64,000 nt of DNA from Pseudomonas mangiferae (GTDB taxonomy: Bacteria > Pseudomonadota > Gammaproteobacteria > Pseudomonadales > Pseudomonadaceae), in NCBI RefSeq assembly GCF_007109405.1, contig NZ_VJOY01000003.1, positions 62,001 to 126,000 on the forward strand, in the 5' to 3' direction. A program made the position numbers and the translations under genes. The notes beneath the pieces were generated by a model. The model ran no database searches. It worked only from the letters and a program-made list of their open reading frames with translations, and was not told the DNA's origin. Shown here in pieces: positions 45,353-54,691 of the stretch. Within the stretch, counting starts at the first letter, position 1; each line of letters opens with the position of its first letter.

Positions 45353-46498
45353 CTACAGGCAGTCGCCCAGGACTCGGGCCAGGCGCTGGGCCCGCGGGTC
45401 CATCAGCAAGTAGGGGCCGAGGGTATTGGTGACGAAGCCGAAGGCCACGTCCCGCTCGGGATCGGCGAAGCCGGTGGAGCCGCCGGCGCCGGGGTGGCCG
45501 AAGGCACGGGGGCCAAGGCCATAGGTAGCGTTGGCCACGTCCGGCTGGTCGAGCATGCAGCCGAGGCCGAAGCGCGTGCGGGTCAGCAGGGTGCGGTCTT
45601 CGCCGGTGCCGTGCTCCCGAGTCAGCTCTGCCAGGGCCTCGCTGTCCAGCAGGCTGCCGTCCAGCAGGCCGGCATAGAGCCCGGCCAGGCTGCGGGCGTT
45701 GCCGTGGCCGTTGGCGGCCGGTTGCTGCATGCGCCGCCATTCCGGCCTGTTGGTGCTGGTGAGCACCGACGGCGGGTTGGCGAAGGCCAGGCTGGGCATG
45801 GAGCGCGGCTCGCCCATGGTGGTCTTGAGCAGGCGCTGGGCCGCCTCATCGCCGCGGTTGCCCTTGGCCCGGGAGATATGCGCCACCCGCGGGAATTCGG
45901 CGTCGTCGAGGCCGATGTGCAGGTCGAGCCCAAGCGGCGCGGCGATCCGGGCGACGATCGCCTCCCCCGGCCCGCGGCCGCTGGCCAGGCGGATCATTTC
46001 CCCCACCAGCCAGCCGTAGGTGAGCGGCGCATAGCCCTGGCCGTCGCCGGGCGTCCACCAGGGCGCCTGCTGCTCCAGGGCATGGATCATCGCCTGCCAG
46101 TCATACAGGGCCTCCGCCGGCAGCGGCGCGGCGATGGCCGGCAACCCGGCCTGGTGGCAGAGCACCTGGCGCAAGGTGATGCGCGACTTGCCGGCGGCGG
46201 CGAAGGCCGGCCAGCGTGCGGCCATGGGCGCGTCCAGGTCCAGCTTGCCTTCGCTGGCCAGCTGCAGGACGGTCACCGCGGCCAGGGGCTTGGTGCAGGA
46301 GAACAGATTGAGCAGGGTATCGGCCTGCCAGCGCTCTTCGGGATCGCGCCCGGCGACCCCGGCCCAGAGGTCCACCACGGTTTCGCCGCCCACCTGCACG
46401 CAGAGCGCGGCGCCGCGCGCCTGGGGATCGTCGAACAGCGCGGCGAACGCGTCCTTCAACGGCTCGAAGGCCAGATCGAAATAACCCTGTACCTGCAC
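45353..46498 (-). CDS. serine hydrolase, class C beta-lactamase-like esterase (EstB type)
   Basis: This 381-residue protein has the family S12 SxxK motif SCTK (Ser67-Lys70) and a downstream Tyr motif in YAPLTYGWLVGE, with GHPGAGGS replacing the KTG box. It lacks a signal peptide, so a cytosolic esterase is more likely than a periplasmic beta-lactamase. A GTG start at 46498 (QVQGYFDLAF follows) is chosen because homologues begin there and GAGGAA precedes it; the long open frame upstream overlaps the next gene and is not used. Confidence 0.85.
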   Translation of the reverse strand: MQVQGYFDLAFEPLKDAFAALFDDPQARGAALCVQVGGETVVDLWAGVAGRDPEERWQADTLLNLFSCTKPLAAVTVLQLASEGKLDLDAPMAARWPAFAAAGKSRITLRQVLCHQAGLPAIAAPLPAEALYDWQAMIHALEQQAPWWTPGDGQGYAPLTYGWLVGEMIRLASGRGPGEAIVARIAAPLGLDLHIGLDDAEFPRVAHISRAKGNRGDEAAQRLLKTTMGEPRSMPSLAFANPPSVLTSTNRPEWRRMQQPAANGHGNARSLAGLYAGLLDGSLLDSEALAELTREHGTGEDRTLLTRTRFGLGCMLDQPDVANATYGLGPRAFGHPGAGGSTGFADPERDVAFGFVTNTLGPYLLMDPRAQRLARVLGDCL

Positions 46499-46556
46499 CA
46501 ATGCGTTCCTCGGTCCATGGAGCGAAGGAGCCGGCGCCCGAGGCACCGGCCCGGTT

Positions 46557-49166
46557 TCACGGCTGGCGGGCCGCGTCGTCGCGCGTCGTGTCGGCCTTTC
46601 CGGCATCGCCTGGCGCGGCGGCCTTCGGCGCCTGGTCGGACGATGAGTTGGCAGCCGGCGCCCCGGAGGCCGGCGCAGCGGCGCCGGAGGCAGCGGGCTG
46701 GGGTTCGGCCGGCTTGACGTCAGGAGCCGGGGCATTCGCAGCCGGCGCGGCGGAACCCGCTGCCGGCTTGGACGCTTCGGGCTGGTCCTTGCCGGCGGCA
46801 TCGGGCGCCTTCGGCTCGGCCGCTTTCGCCGGAGCCGACTCGGTCTTCCGGGAAGCGTCGGCGGCCGGATGACCGGCCGCGTCCTTCAGCGGCTTGGTCG
46901 TCGGCACCGCGTGCTCGGGCGCCGTGTCGGCATCGACCGGCTTGGCATCCGGGGCGGCGGGCTTGTCGGGGGACGCAGCCGGCGCCGGGGCGCTGCCGAG
47001 GATGGTCTTGGACACCTCGAGGTTGGCCTTGCGCACGCTGTCGACGAAGCCCTGCCACGGACGGTCGGTGATCCCTACCAGGCCGAAGTGGCCGTTCTCA
47101 CCGTCCAGCAAGCGACCGGTGGCAGGCTGGTCCAGGTACTGGAACCAGTGGATGCCGACGATCTGCGGCTCCGCCAGGGCCTGCTGGAGGAAGTGGGCGT
47201 AGGCCGGGCCCCGCTCTTCTTCCTTGGCCACTTCGGCCACGCCGCCCCAGAACGGCCCGCGGTCACGGGAGCCGAAGTGGAACTCGCTCACCAGCAGCGG
47301 CTTGTCCAGGCTGCGCAGCACGGCGAAGTCGTAGCCGTGCTGCGGCTCGCGGGTATAGAAGTTGAAGCTGAGCACGTCGCAGTACTGGGCGCAGGCCTCC
47401 ACCGCTTCCGGGATGCTGCTGGCGAAGCGCCCGCCCAGCAGCAGGTGGTTCGGTGCGTGCCAGTCCAGGGAATCGGCGATGGTCTTGAAGTAGGTCTCGG
47501 CGTAGAGCTTCTGGAAGCGCTTGAAGTCTTCTTCGATGGCCGGGTGCTCGGGGCTCGGCATCGGCGCCTCGAAGCCCGGGTCCTCCATGAGTTCCCAGGC
47601 CTTCAGGTCGATGCCCCAGGCGGCGGACAGGCCGCCCTGGTTGCGGTACTTGTCGCGCAGTTGCTTGAGGAAAGCACGCTTGGCTGGCACGTCGGTGGTC
47701 AGGCGCAGGGTGCCGTAGGCCAGGGCATAGCGCCACTGCGGGTCTTCCGGACGCCCGGCCCAGGCCAGTTCGTTGTCGGCGAAGAAGCCGATCAGGAACG
47801 GATCGTCGCGGTGATCGCGGGCGGCGATGGCGATGGACCGCTCGGCGGCCATGGCGAAGCGCGGGTCGAAGGGGTCGGGCATGCCGCCCCACCAGTCCAG
47901 GCCGGTGCTGATGGTGGCGAAGTCGCCGTGGATGGACAGCGGCAGGGTGTAGGGCAGCTTCGGCTCGCTGGCGAAGCCTTCGTCGCTCCAGTTGCCAATG
48001 GTGTTGAAGCCCCAGGCCCGCAGTCGCTCGCCGGCCTGCTGGCGCCACTGGCCGGCATCCGGCTTGGTGCCGGCGAGGCGCTCCAGGTTGGCGCCGTAGA
48101 AGTCGTACCAGCGCCCCTGGTCGAAGGCGCGGCCCTTGTTGGCGCCGATATCGGCGGGCTTTTCCTGGCGGCCGAAGTAGGCGGCCAGGGGCTCGCCGTC
48201 CTGGGGCAGCCCGTCGAACATGGCCTCGCGGCCCTCGACGAAGGTCTGGCTCTGCCCGGCGTTGACCGCGTTCACCCCGAGGGAATAGAACGGGTTGCCG
48301 TCCGGGGTCACCAGGTACCAGCGGCCGTCACGCTTCTCGGTGCGGAAGAAGCCGGAGGCTTCGAAGTGCTGGCCGCCGGTCCAGCCGCCGAAGCGGTCCT
48401 CGGCGGGCAGTTGGGCCAGCTGCTGGTCGAGCCGCTGGCGATCCTGCTGGGCACCGCTCTTGAATTGCTCGTCGCCCTTCACCTTCTCCGGCCAGTCACC
48501 GCGGGTGTACTGCCCGTAGGCGTCCACCAGGCCCTTGTAGGCCTCGTCCTGGATGTCGCTGTCGCGGGTGCCGAAACGGCCCAGCAGAATGCTCTGGGCC
48601 ACGTCCGGCTTGTCCAGGGCGATGACCACTTGCTGCACCTGGCTGAGGTCCAGCTCGCCGTCCACGGTATCCGCCAGCAGCGCCCGCTTGTTGCCGCGCA
48701 CCCATGGCATCGGCGGCGCGGCGCGCATGCCGCGGGCCTTCGGCGACGTGGCGGCGAGGGGGATCAGGAGGGTCTGGGCCGGCCCGGCCGGCAGGGCGAT
48801 GCGGGTGTGCAGGGTCTTGCCGTCGGCACTGGTGATGGTCACGTCCAGGGTCAGGGCCCAGTCCATGGCGTTCTGGATGCGCAGGCTCATGGCATGGCTC
48901 TGGCTCCAGTCCCAGGTGCCGGTCTGCGGCGCCAGGCGGAAGTTGGGGTGTTCGCCAGCATTGAAGGTGAGGCGACGCAGAACCTCGCCTTCCGGGGTGG
49001 TCTCGGCGGTGATGCTGGGCAGACTGGCGTTCTCGGTGGTCACCTGCACCGCATCCAGCGGCCGCACGAAGTTGAACAGGCTCTGGCCGTCGGCCGCACC
49101 GGCCGTCCCGGCGACGCCGAGCAGAACGGCCATCAGCAGTTTGCTCAACGCACTACTTTGACGCAT
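46557..49166 (-). CDS. secreted agarase-like glycoside hydrolase (GH50-like)
   Basis: This 869-residue protein has a signal peptide (1-24), an N-terminal beta-rich domain (about 30-190), and a TIM-barrel domain (about 255-705). The clan GH-A acid/base motif appears as FFADNELAWAG and the nucleophile as LLVSEFHFGSRDRG, both typical of GH50 beta-agarases. The last 165 residues are a low-complexity Ala/Pro/Lys tail, as in cell-wall or surface-attached proteins. The substrate is unlikely to be agar in this organism; an exopolysaccharide is more probable, which is inference. Confidence 0.8.
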   Translation of the reverse strand: MRQSSALSKLLMAVLLGVAGTAGAADGQSLFNFVRPLDAVQVTTENASLPSITAETTPEGEVLRRLTFNAGEHPNFRLAPQTGTWDWSQSHAMSLRIQNAMDWALTLDVTITSADGKTLHTRIALPAGPAQTLLIPLAATSPKARGMRAAPPMPWVRGNKRALLADTVDGELDLSQVQQVVIALDKPDVAQSILLGRFGTRDSDIQDEAYKGLVDAYGQYTRGDWPEKVKGDEQFKSGAQQDRQRLDQQLAQLPAEDRFGGWTGGQHFEASGFFRTEKRDGRWYLVTPDGNPFYSLGVNAVNAGQSQTFVEGREAMFDGLPQDGEPLAAYFGRQEKPADIGANKGRAFDQGRWYDFYGANLERLAGTKPDAGQWRQQAGERLRAWGFNTIGNWSDEGFASEPKLPYTLPLSIHGDFATISTGLDWWGGMPDPFDPRFAMAAERSIAIAARDHRDDPFLIGFFADNELAWAGRPEDPQWRYALAYGTLRLTTDVPAKRAFLKQLRDKYRNQGGLSAAWGIDLKAWELMEDPGFEAPMPSPEHPAIEEDFKRFQKLYAETYFKTIADSLDWHAPNHLLLGGRFASSIPEAVEACAQYCDVLSFNFYTREPQHGYDFAVLRSLDKPLLVSEFHFGSRDRGPFWGGVAEVAKEEERGPAYAHFLQQALAEPQIVGIHWFQYLDQPATGRLLDGENGHFGLVGITDRPWQGFVDSVRKANLEVSKTILGSAPAPAASPDKPAAPDAKPVDADTAPEHAVPTTKPLKDAAGHPAADASRKTESAPAKAAEPKAPDAAGKDQPEASKPAAGSAAPAANAPAPDVKPAEPQPAASGAAAPASGAPAANSSSDQAPKAAAPGDAGKADTTRDDAARQP

Positions 49167-49294
49167 AGGTCTTCCTCTCTGGACAGCGATCCCGACGCGA
49201 TCCGCGTCCGCTGCATAAAAAAACGTTACGGGCAGAAAAAAAGCCGCCGGCTGGCTATGGTTTTTGATAGCCCCTCAAAGCCGGAGAGTTTCGC

Positions 49295-50116
49295 ATGGAT
49301 ATCAACGCCCTGTTCGACCAGTTGCATACTCTACCCACCATTCCCAAGGTGGCACAGGATCTGATCCTGCAATTCGACAACCCCCACACCAGCCTGGACG
49401 CGGTGGCGCGCAACATCGCGCTGGACCCGGTGATCGCCGCCAAGGTGCTGCGCCTGGCCAACTCCGCGCGCTTCCGTGGCGCCCGGGAGGCCACCAGCGT
49501 CGAGGACGCGGCCATGCGCCTGGGCTTCAACACCCTGCGCACCCTGGTCCTGGCCTCCGCCGTGACCGGCGCCTTCAAGGCCGACACCGGGTTCGACCTG
49601 AAGGGCTTCTGGACCCACAGCTTCCAGGTGGCGAGCATCTGCCGGCTGCTGGCCAAGCAGCGCGGCGTGGCGGCGGAAACGGCCTTTACCTGCGGAATGA
49701 TGCACAACATCGGCGAACTGCTGATCCAGACCGGCGCCAGCGACATGGCGGGCACGCTCAACCGCAGCAAGACTGACGCCGCCGGGCGCGTGGCAGTTGA
49801 GACGTTGCAGCTCGGTTTCGGGTTCCCGGAAGTGGGCGCGGAACTGGCGCGGCGCTGGCAGCTGCCGCAGCTGATCCAGCAGGCCATCGCCTACCAGGCG
49901 CGGCCGCTGCAGGCGCCGGCGGACATGCCGCTGCCGCGGCTGGTGGCCCAGGCGGTGCTGATCGCCGAAGCGCTGCGCCAGCACGAGGGCGCGACCCAGG
50001 ACGCCCGGGATTCCCTGGAAGGCCCGCTGTTCGAAGGGCTGGACCTGGATGCCCTGTTCGCCGAGCTGCCGACGGTCCTGGAGGCGGACAAAGCCTTCGC
50101 CGAGCTGCTCAACTGA
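49295..50116 (+). CDS. HDOD domain protein
   Basis: This 273-residue protein opens with the HDOD pattern LPTIPKVAQDLILQF and KVLRLANSARF, with GMMHNIGELLI in the core. HDOD proteins lack phosphodiesterase activity and act as signalling adaptors in motility, biofilm and stress control. No GGDEF, EAL or receiver domain is fused. It is divergent from the glycosidase gene, with 128 bases between them, and convergent with dinG. Confidence 0.87.
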   Translation: MDINALFDQLHTLPTIPKVAQDLILQFDNPHTSLDAVARNIALDPVIAAKVLRLANSARFRGAREATSVEDAAMRLGFNTLRTLVLASAVTGAFKADTGFDLKGFWTHSFQVASICRLLAKQRGVAAETAFTCGMMHNIGELLIQTGASDMAGTLNRSKTDAAGRVAVETLQLGFGFPEVGAELARRWQLPQLIQQAIAYQARPLQAPADMPLPRLVAQAVLIAEALRQHEGATQDARDSLEGPLFEGLDLDALFAELPTVLEADKAFAELLN

Positions 50117-50176
50117 TATTCAGCGCCTCCCAGGCCGGCCGCGAGACCCGCGTTCGTGGCAGTACCGGCCTCTCCC

Positions 50177-52321
50177 CTAGGCGATTTCCCGCCGGAACGG
50201 CGGCAAGGCATTGAGAATCGCCTTGCCATAGCGCTGGGTCACCAGGCGCCGGTCCAGCAAGGTGATGGTCCCCCGATCCTCTTCGGTCCGCAGCAGCCGC
50301 CCGCAGGCCTGTACCAGCCGCAGCGAGGCGTCGGGCACCGCGATCTCCATGAACGGGTTGCCGCCACGGGCCTCGATCCACTCCGCCAGCGCCGCTTCCA
50401 CCGGGTCGTCCGGAACCGCGAAGGGAATCTTGGCGATCACCACGTGCTCGCAGTAGGCGCCGGGCAGGTCCACGCCCTCGGCGAAACTGGCCAGCCCGAA
50501 CAGCACGCTGGGCGTACCCTCGTCCACCCGCGCCTTGTGCTTGTTGAGGGTTTCCTGCTTGGACAGGTTGCCCTGGATCAGCACGCACTTGCGCCAGTCC
50601 CGCTCCAGGCCGTCGAACACGTCCTGCATCTGCCGCCGCGAGGAGAACAGCACCAGGGTGCCCCGTCCCCCCTCCACCAGGGCCGGCAGTTCGCGGACGA
50701 TGGCCGCGGTGTGGGCGGCGGCGTCCCGCGGGTCGGCCTTCAGATCGGGCACCCGCAGCACGCCGGCGTCGGCGTGGTGGAACGGGCTCGGCACCACCGC
50801 GGTGACCGCCGCCCGCGGCAGGCCGGCACGCATCCGGTAGCGGTCGAAAGTGCCCAGGGCGGTGAGGGTCGCCGAGGTCACCAGTGCCCCGTGGGCGACG
50901 TTCCACAGGTGACGGCGCAGGGTTTCGGCGGCCAGGATCGGGCTGGCATTGACCTCGATGTCGTACAGCGAGCCGCTTTCCGCCAGGGTCAGCCAGCGGG
51001 CCATGGGCGGGCTGTTCTCCGGGTCCTCGGCGGTGAACGCGGTCCACAGCTCCCAGTTGCCCTCGGCCCGGGCCAGCAGGCTGCCGAACAGCGGGTACCA
51101 TTCCTCCGCCTGGTGGCTGGCGATGCCGACGGTGGCCTCGCCGTCCATCGCTTCCTTGAGCAACTCGGTGAGGCGGGTGAACAGGTCGTGCAGCAGGGCG
51201 AAGCCTTTCTTCAGGTCGAGGCCGATCTCCCGCAGGTGCTCCGGCACCACCCCGGCGGGGAAGCGATGGCGTGGCCGCTCGCGGCCTTCCATGTCCTCGC
51301 CGGCGCGGAAGTCCGCCAGTTCCTCGCAGGCGCTGAACATGAATTGCTGGCGGGTGCGTAGGTCGCGAGCCAGCTCCGGCACCTGTTCGATCAACCGACC
51401 GAGGTCGCCTGGCAGCGGATGCTGGGCCAGTAGCTTGGAGAGGTTCTTGGCGACCTGCTCCAGCCAGTCGGCGGTGGAGCGCAGGCGGGTGAAATGGGCG
51501 AAATGGCCGATGGCCTTGTCCGGCAGGTGATGACCTTCGTCGAACACGTACAGGGTGTCCCGGGGGTCCGGGAGGATCGCGCCGCCCCCCAGGGCCAGGT
51601 CTGCCAGGACCATGTCGTGGTTGGTGACGATCACGTCGACCTTGGTCATGCCTTCCCGGGCCCGGTAGAAGGCACACTGCTGGAAGTTCGGGCAGTGGCG
51701 ATTGGTGCACTGGCTGTGGTCGGTGGTGATCCGCGCCCAGTCGGCATCCTCGATGGCCTCGGGCCAGGCATCGCGGTCGCCGTCCCAGCGGTTGCCGGCG
51801 AGCTTCTCGATCATCTGGTTGAACAGCTTCTGGCCGCGCTCGTCCACCTCCAGGCGGAACCCCTCCTCCTCGAACAGCTGGGCGGTGGCGCTCTGGGCCT
51901 GGCCTTCCTGGAGCAGCGCGTCCAGCTTCGACAGGCACAGGTAGCGGCCACGGCCCTTGGCCAGGGCGAAACTGAAGGTGAGGCCGCTGTTGCGCATCAG
52001 GTCCGGCAGGTCCTTGTGGACGATCTGTTCCTGCAGGGCCACGGTGGCGGTGGCGATCACCAGCCGCTTGCCGGCGGCCTTGGCCGCGGGAATCGCCGCC
52101 AGGCTGTAGGCCACGGTCTTGCCGGTGCCGGTGCCGGCTTCCACCGCCACCACCGCCGGCTCGCCCTGGCGGCGGTCCTCGTCATCCACCGGAATGGCGC
52201 CGAAGACCTTGGCCACTTCGGCGATCATCAGGCGCTGGCCGTAGCGGGCCTTGAGTCCCTTGGACTCGAGGAAACGCGAATAGGCGCCCTGGATCTGGGC
52301 CTTGAGTTCGGTACTGAGCAT
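50177..52321 (-). CDS. dinG: ATP-dependent DNA helicase DinG
   Basis: This 714-residue XPD-like 5'-3' helicase has Walker A VEAGTGTGKT (60-69), a DEAH-type box VFDEGHHLPD, and a cysteine cluster for a 4Fe-4S centre in the inserted domain (C in SQCTNRHCPNFQQCAFY plus an earlier one). The C-terminal helicase motif VQACGRLLRTEEDRG is present. DinG resolves R-loops and G-quadruplexes during replication. Full length. Confidence 0.94.
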   Translation of the reverse strand: MLSTELKAQIQGAYSRFLESKGLKARYGQRLMIAEVAKVFGAIPVDDEDRRQGEPAVVAVEAGTGTGKTVAYSLAAIPAAKAAGKRLVIATATVALQEQIVHKDLPDLMRNSGLTFSFALAKGRGRYLCLSKLDALLQEGQAQSATAQLFEEEGFRLEVDERGQKLFNQMIEKLAGNRWDGDRDAWPEAIEDADWARITTDHSQCTNRHCPNFQQCAFYRAREGMTKVDVIVTNHDMVLADLALGGGAILPDPRDTLYVFDEGHHLPDKAIGHFAHFTRLRSTADWLEQVAKNLSKLLAQHPLPGDLGRLIEQVPELARDLRTRQQFMFSACEELADFRAGEDMEGRERPRHRFPAGVVPEHLREIGLDLKKGFALLHDLFTRLTELLKEAMDGEATVGIASHQAEEWYPLFGSLLARAEGNWELWTAFTAEDPENSPPMARWLTLAESGSLYDIEVNASPILAAETLRRHLWNVAHGALVTSATLTALGTFDRYRMRAGLPRAAVTAVVPSPFHHADAGVLRVPDLKADPRDAAAHTAAIVRELPALVEGGRGTLVLFSSRRQMQDVFDGLERDWRKCVLIQGNLSKQETLNKHKARVDEGTPSVLFGLASFAEGVDLPGAYCEHVVIAKIPFAVPDDPVEAALAEWIEARGGNPFMEIAVPDASLRLVQACGRLLRTEEDRGTITLLDRRLVTQRYGKAILNALPPFRREIA

Positions 52322-52406
52322 GGACGGGAGCTGGATAAATTTTCAGTGTCGCGGAGAGGCCGCTATGATAGCGCGCGTTTCGACCACCGCCACCGGAGAT
52401 TGCCGA

Positions 52407-52868
52407 ATGACCGCGTTTGCCGCCCTCTATACCCTGCACGTGCTGGCTGCCCTGGTCTGGGTCGGCGGCATGTTCTTCGCCTGGGCCGTGCTGCGCCCGG
52501 CCGCCGCGGTCCTCGACGGGCCGGCCCGGCTGACCCTATGGAACGCGGTCTTCCCGCGCTTCTTCCGCTGGGTATGGGCCGCAGTGCTGCTCCTGCCCCT
52601 GAGCGGCGTGGGCCTGCTGCACCTGGGCTTCGGCGGTTTCGACACGGCGCCGCGCTACGTGCAGGCGATGATGGGGCTGTACGTGGCGATGGTGTCGCTG
52701 TTCCTGCGCATCCAGACCCTGCACCTGCCGGGCCTGCGACGGGCGGTAGATGCCGCCGACTGGAACGAAGGCGCCCAGGGCCTGGCGCGCATCCGCCGGC
52801 TGGTGGGCCTGAACCTGCTGCTGGGGTTGAGCGTGGTGGCCCTGGGGGCTGCCCGGCCGGGCTTCTGA
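52407..52868 (+). CDS. CopD family membrane protein
   Basis: This 153-residue protein has four transmembrane helices and the CopD-like start LYTLHVLAALVWVGGMFFAW, with histidines in the first helix and LHLGFGG. Members of this family are annotated as copper-resistance or haem-linked membrane proteins; the role here is open. It is divergent from dinG with 85 bases between starts, in an arrangement shared with other pseudomonads. Confidence 0.83.
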   Translation: MTAFAALYTLHVLAALVWVGGMFFAWAVLRPAAAVLDGPARLTLWNAVFPRFFRWVWAAVLLLPLSGVGLLHLGFGGFDTAPRYVQAMMGLYVAMVSLFLRIQTLHLPGLRRAVDAADWNEGAQGLARIRRLVGLNLLLGLSVVALGAARPGF

Positions 52869-52971
52869 GGGCGGCGGACCAGCGCCCCTCTTGGGAACAG
52901 CGGCGGACAAGCGAGCCACCCGCCTGCCCGCCATGACCTCGCCGGTAGGGTGGCGCAGGAACCGTGAAGCG

Positions 52972-53733
52972 CTAGAAGCGCACCACGTCCACCGCGCCGG
53001 GCACGCCCGGCAAGCCCGCCCGACCGGCGCCACCGGGACGCCCGTCGTGGCCGGCGGCGGTACCGTAGATCCAGCAGCCCTTGGCGGCGCCGCCCTTACC
53101 GGGCTGGCCGCCCTCCCCGGCCGGCCCAGCGCTGCCACCGTCCACCTGGGCGGACAGCCGCTCCACCGGGAAATCCCGCGGGACCTCGAGACGCAGCCGA
53201 CCGCCGGGCCCGCCGTTATGGCCGTCGCCACCGTCCTGGCCGTTGGCGCCCCGGCTGGCACGGCCCCACAGGCAGCCGCCGGACTCGCCGTAGGCGCCGT
53301 CCAGCCCGGCATAGCCCGGAGCGCCGGCACCACCGCGCAGGTCGACGGTCAGGTCGGCCACGTCCACCCGGTGCAGGCGCAGGTCCAGCACCCGGCCACC
53401 GCCAGCGTAGTGACGCGGCGTACCGGCCTGGCCGCGGCCGGCGATCCGACTGCCAGGGCCGATCTCGCCCTGCTTCACCTCCAGCAGGAAGGTGTCGTCA
53501 CCCGGGGCGATGCCGATGAACGCGCCCTCGCCCAGGCGCAGCTCTTCCACGTGCAGCTCCCGCACCCGCGCGGGGATCAGCAGGCTGGCGCGCTCGGCCA
53601 CCTCCAGCCGCTGCAGGAACACCACGCCGTCCGCGCCCGCCAGGCGCAGCAGGTGATTGGGCTCGACGCTGATCTCGCTGGCGGCCTGGGCCAGCGGTGC
53701 GCAACAGGCCAGCAACAGAAGCAACCTATGCAT
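52972..53733 (-). CDS. secreted Gly-rich collagen-like protein
   Basis: This 253-residue protein has a signal peptide (1-18), a beta-strand-rich part (20-125) and a glycine-rich part (about 133-248) with imperfect G-x-y runs such as GRPGGAGRAGLPGVPGAV. Cysteines occur at CLWG and CWIYG. It lacks regular Gly-Pro-x repeats long enough for certain triple-helix assignment. It overlaps the DUF1145 gene start by 8 bases. Function unknown; an envelope or surface role is likely. Confidence 0.72.
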   Translation of the reverse strand: MHRLLLLLACCAPLAQAASEISVEPNHLLRLAGADGVVFLQRLEVAERASLLIPARVRELHVEELRLGEGAFIGIAPGDDTFLLEVKQGEIGPGSRIAGRGQAGTPRHYAGGGRVLDLRLHRVDVADLTVDLRGGAGAPGYAGLDGAYGESGGCLWGRASRGANGQDGGDGHNGGPGGRLRLEVPRDFPVERLSAQVDGGSAGPAGEGGQPGKGGAAKGCWIYGTAAGHDGRPGGAGRAGLPGVPGAVDVVRF

Positions 53734-53998
53734 GGTCGGCTCCGCGGCCGTTACGCAGGGTGAACAGGTGGAAGATGCCGAACAGCAGCACTTGAAAGCG
53801 CTGCAGGGTGGGGTTGGGGTGTTGGCGCAGCGTCTCGCGGAACAGCAGCAGCTCGAGGCCGTGGACCAGGAACACCAGGCCGGCGCAGAACGACACCAGC
53901 AGGTCGAACGGCTTGGCGAACGGCGCCAGCAGGTTCGCCACTACCGCGCCCCAGAACAGCAAGGCGAGCGCCTTGCCGACGAATCCGACTACCCTCAT
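53726..53998 (-). CDS. DUF1145 small membrane protein
   Basis: This 90-residue protein has two to three hydrophobic helices (KALALLFWGAVVANLLAPF; LLVSFCAGLVFLVHGLELLLF) and the DUF1145 pattern. Its role is unknown. It is the first gene of a two-gene unit with the Gly-rich secreted protein (8-base overlap). Confidence 0.8.
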   Translation of the reverse strand: MRVVGFVGKALALLFWGAVVANLLAPFAKPFDLLVSFCAGLVFLVHGLELLLFRETLRQHPNPTLQRFQVLLFGIFHLFTLRNGRGADHA

Positions 53999-54104
53999 CG
54001 CCCCAACCCTCCGAAAACGTGAAATCGCGCCGGCCCGCGTGGGAGCCGATTCTCGTGCTGGCGAACCTTAGCGTTCCCGGGGCGATCCTGCCAAGGGCGG
54101 CCCG

Positions 54105-54136
54105 CAAACGAAAACGCCCCGAACGGGTCGGGGCGT
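54105..54136 (-). terminator. intrinsic terminator of the hsp20 gene
   Basis: A nine-base-pair perfect stem (ACGCCCCGA / TCGGGGCGT) with a five-base loop is followed on the minus strand by TTTCGTTTG. It starts 38 bases past the hsp20 stop codon. Confidence 0.85.
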
Positions 54137-54174
54137 CTGTTTCGGCGAGGGGCCCGCAGCGCGGGCCCGGGCTG

Positions 54175-54624
54175 TCAGTGCTCCAGCGCGGGGCGCTGCT
54201 GGCCGCCGATGGGGATGCGCTTCGGCTTGGCCTCTTCCGGCACGCTGCGCAGCAGGTCGATGTGCAACAGGCCGTTCTGCAGGCCCGCGTTCTGCACTTC
54301 GATGTGGTCCGCGAGGCGGAAGGACAGCTTGAACGCGCGCTGGGCGATGCCCTGGTGCAGGAAGGTCACGCCCTCGGGGGTCTTCTCGCGCTTGCCACCG
54401 CTCACGGTCAACACGCCGCGCTCGACCTGCAACTCGAGGTCTTCTTCCTGGAAACCCGCCGCCGCGATCACGATGCGGTACTGGTCATCACCGTGCTTCT
54501 CGACGTTGTAGGGCGGGTAGGAACTGCCAGCCTCGTTGCGCAGGGCGGACTCGAACAGGTCGTTGAACCGGTCAAAGCCCACGGAATGACGGAACAGGGG
54601 GGCAAGGGAAAATGCAGTGCTCAT
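54175..54624 (-). CDS. ibpA: small heat-shock protein, IbpA/Hsp20 class A
   Basis: This 149-residue alpha-crystallin-domain chaperone starts MSTAFSLAPLFRHSVGFDRFNDLFE, the standard IbpA start, with the domain at about 40-130 (PPYNVEKHGDDQYRIVIAAAGF ... GVLTVSG) and a C-terminal IPI anchor (KRIPIGG). It holds unfolding proteins for refolding by DnaK/ClpB. Control by heat is visible in the sequence: a sigma-32 promoter and a ROSE RNA thermometer lie upstream, and a strong terminator downstream. Confidence 0.95.
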   Translation of the reverse strand: MSTAFSLAPLFRHSVGFDRFNDLFESALRNEAGSSYPPYNVEKHGDDQYRIVIAAAGFQEEDLELQVERGVLTVSGGKREKTPEGVTFLHQGIAQRAFKLSFRLADHIEVQNAGLQNGLLHIDLLRSVPEEAKPKRIPIGGQQRPALEH

Positions 54625-54681
54625 GAAAATTCTCCTGGATTTCAGCGAGTGGTTGGATCCGGGACCCGCTAGCGGCGTCCC
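54625..54681 (-). promoter_or_regulatory. ROSE-type RNA thermometer in hsp20 5'-UTR
   Basis: On the mRNA, CUCGCU (54649-54644) pairs with the ribosome site AGGAG (54636-54632), leaving one bulged G, around a seven-base loop; U(U/C)GCU with a bulged G is the ROSE signature. A second hairpin (GGGAC-G-CCGC / GCGG-GUCCC, 54681-54661) lies upstream in the leader. Heat would melt the weak pairing and free the ribosome site. Confidence 0.82.
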
Positions 54682-54691
54682 ACAGTCCCAG

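Noticed and set aside
45353-46801. 482-codon version of the serine hydrolase
   Set aside because: The first 100 codons are Arg/Pro-rich and overlap the glycosidase gene. Homologues start at the GTG at 46498.
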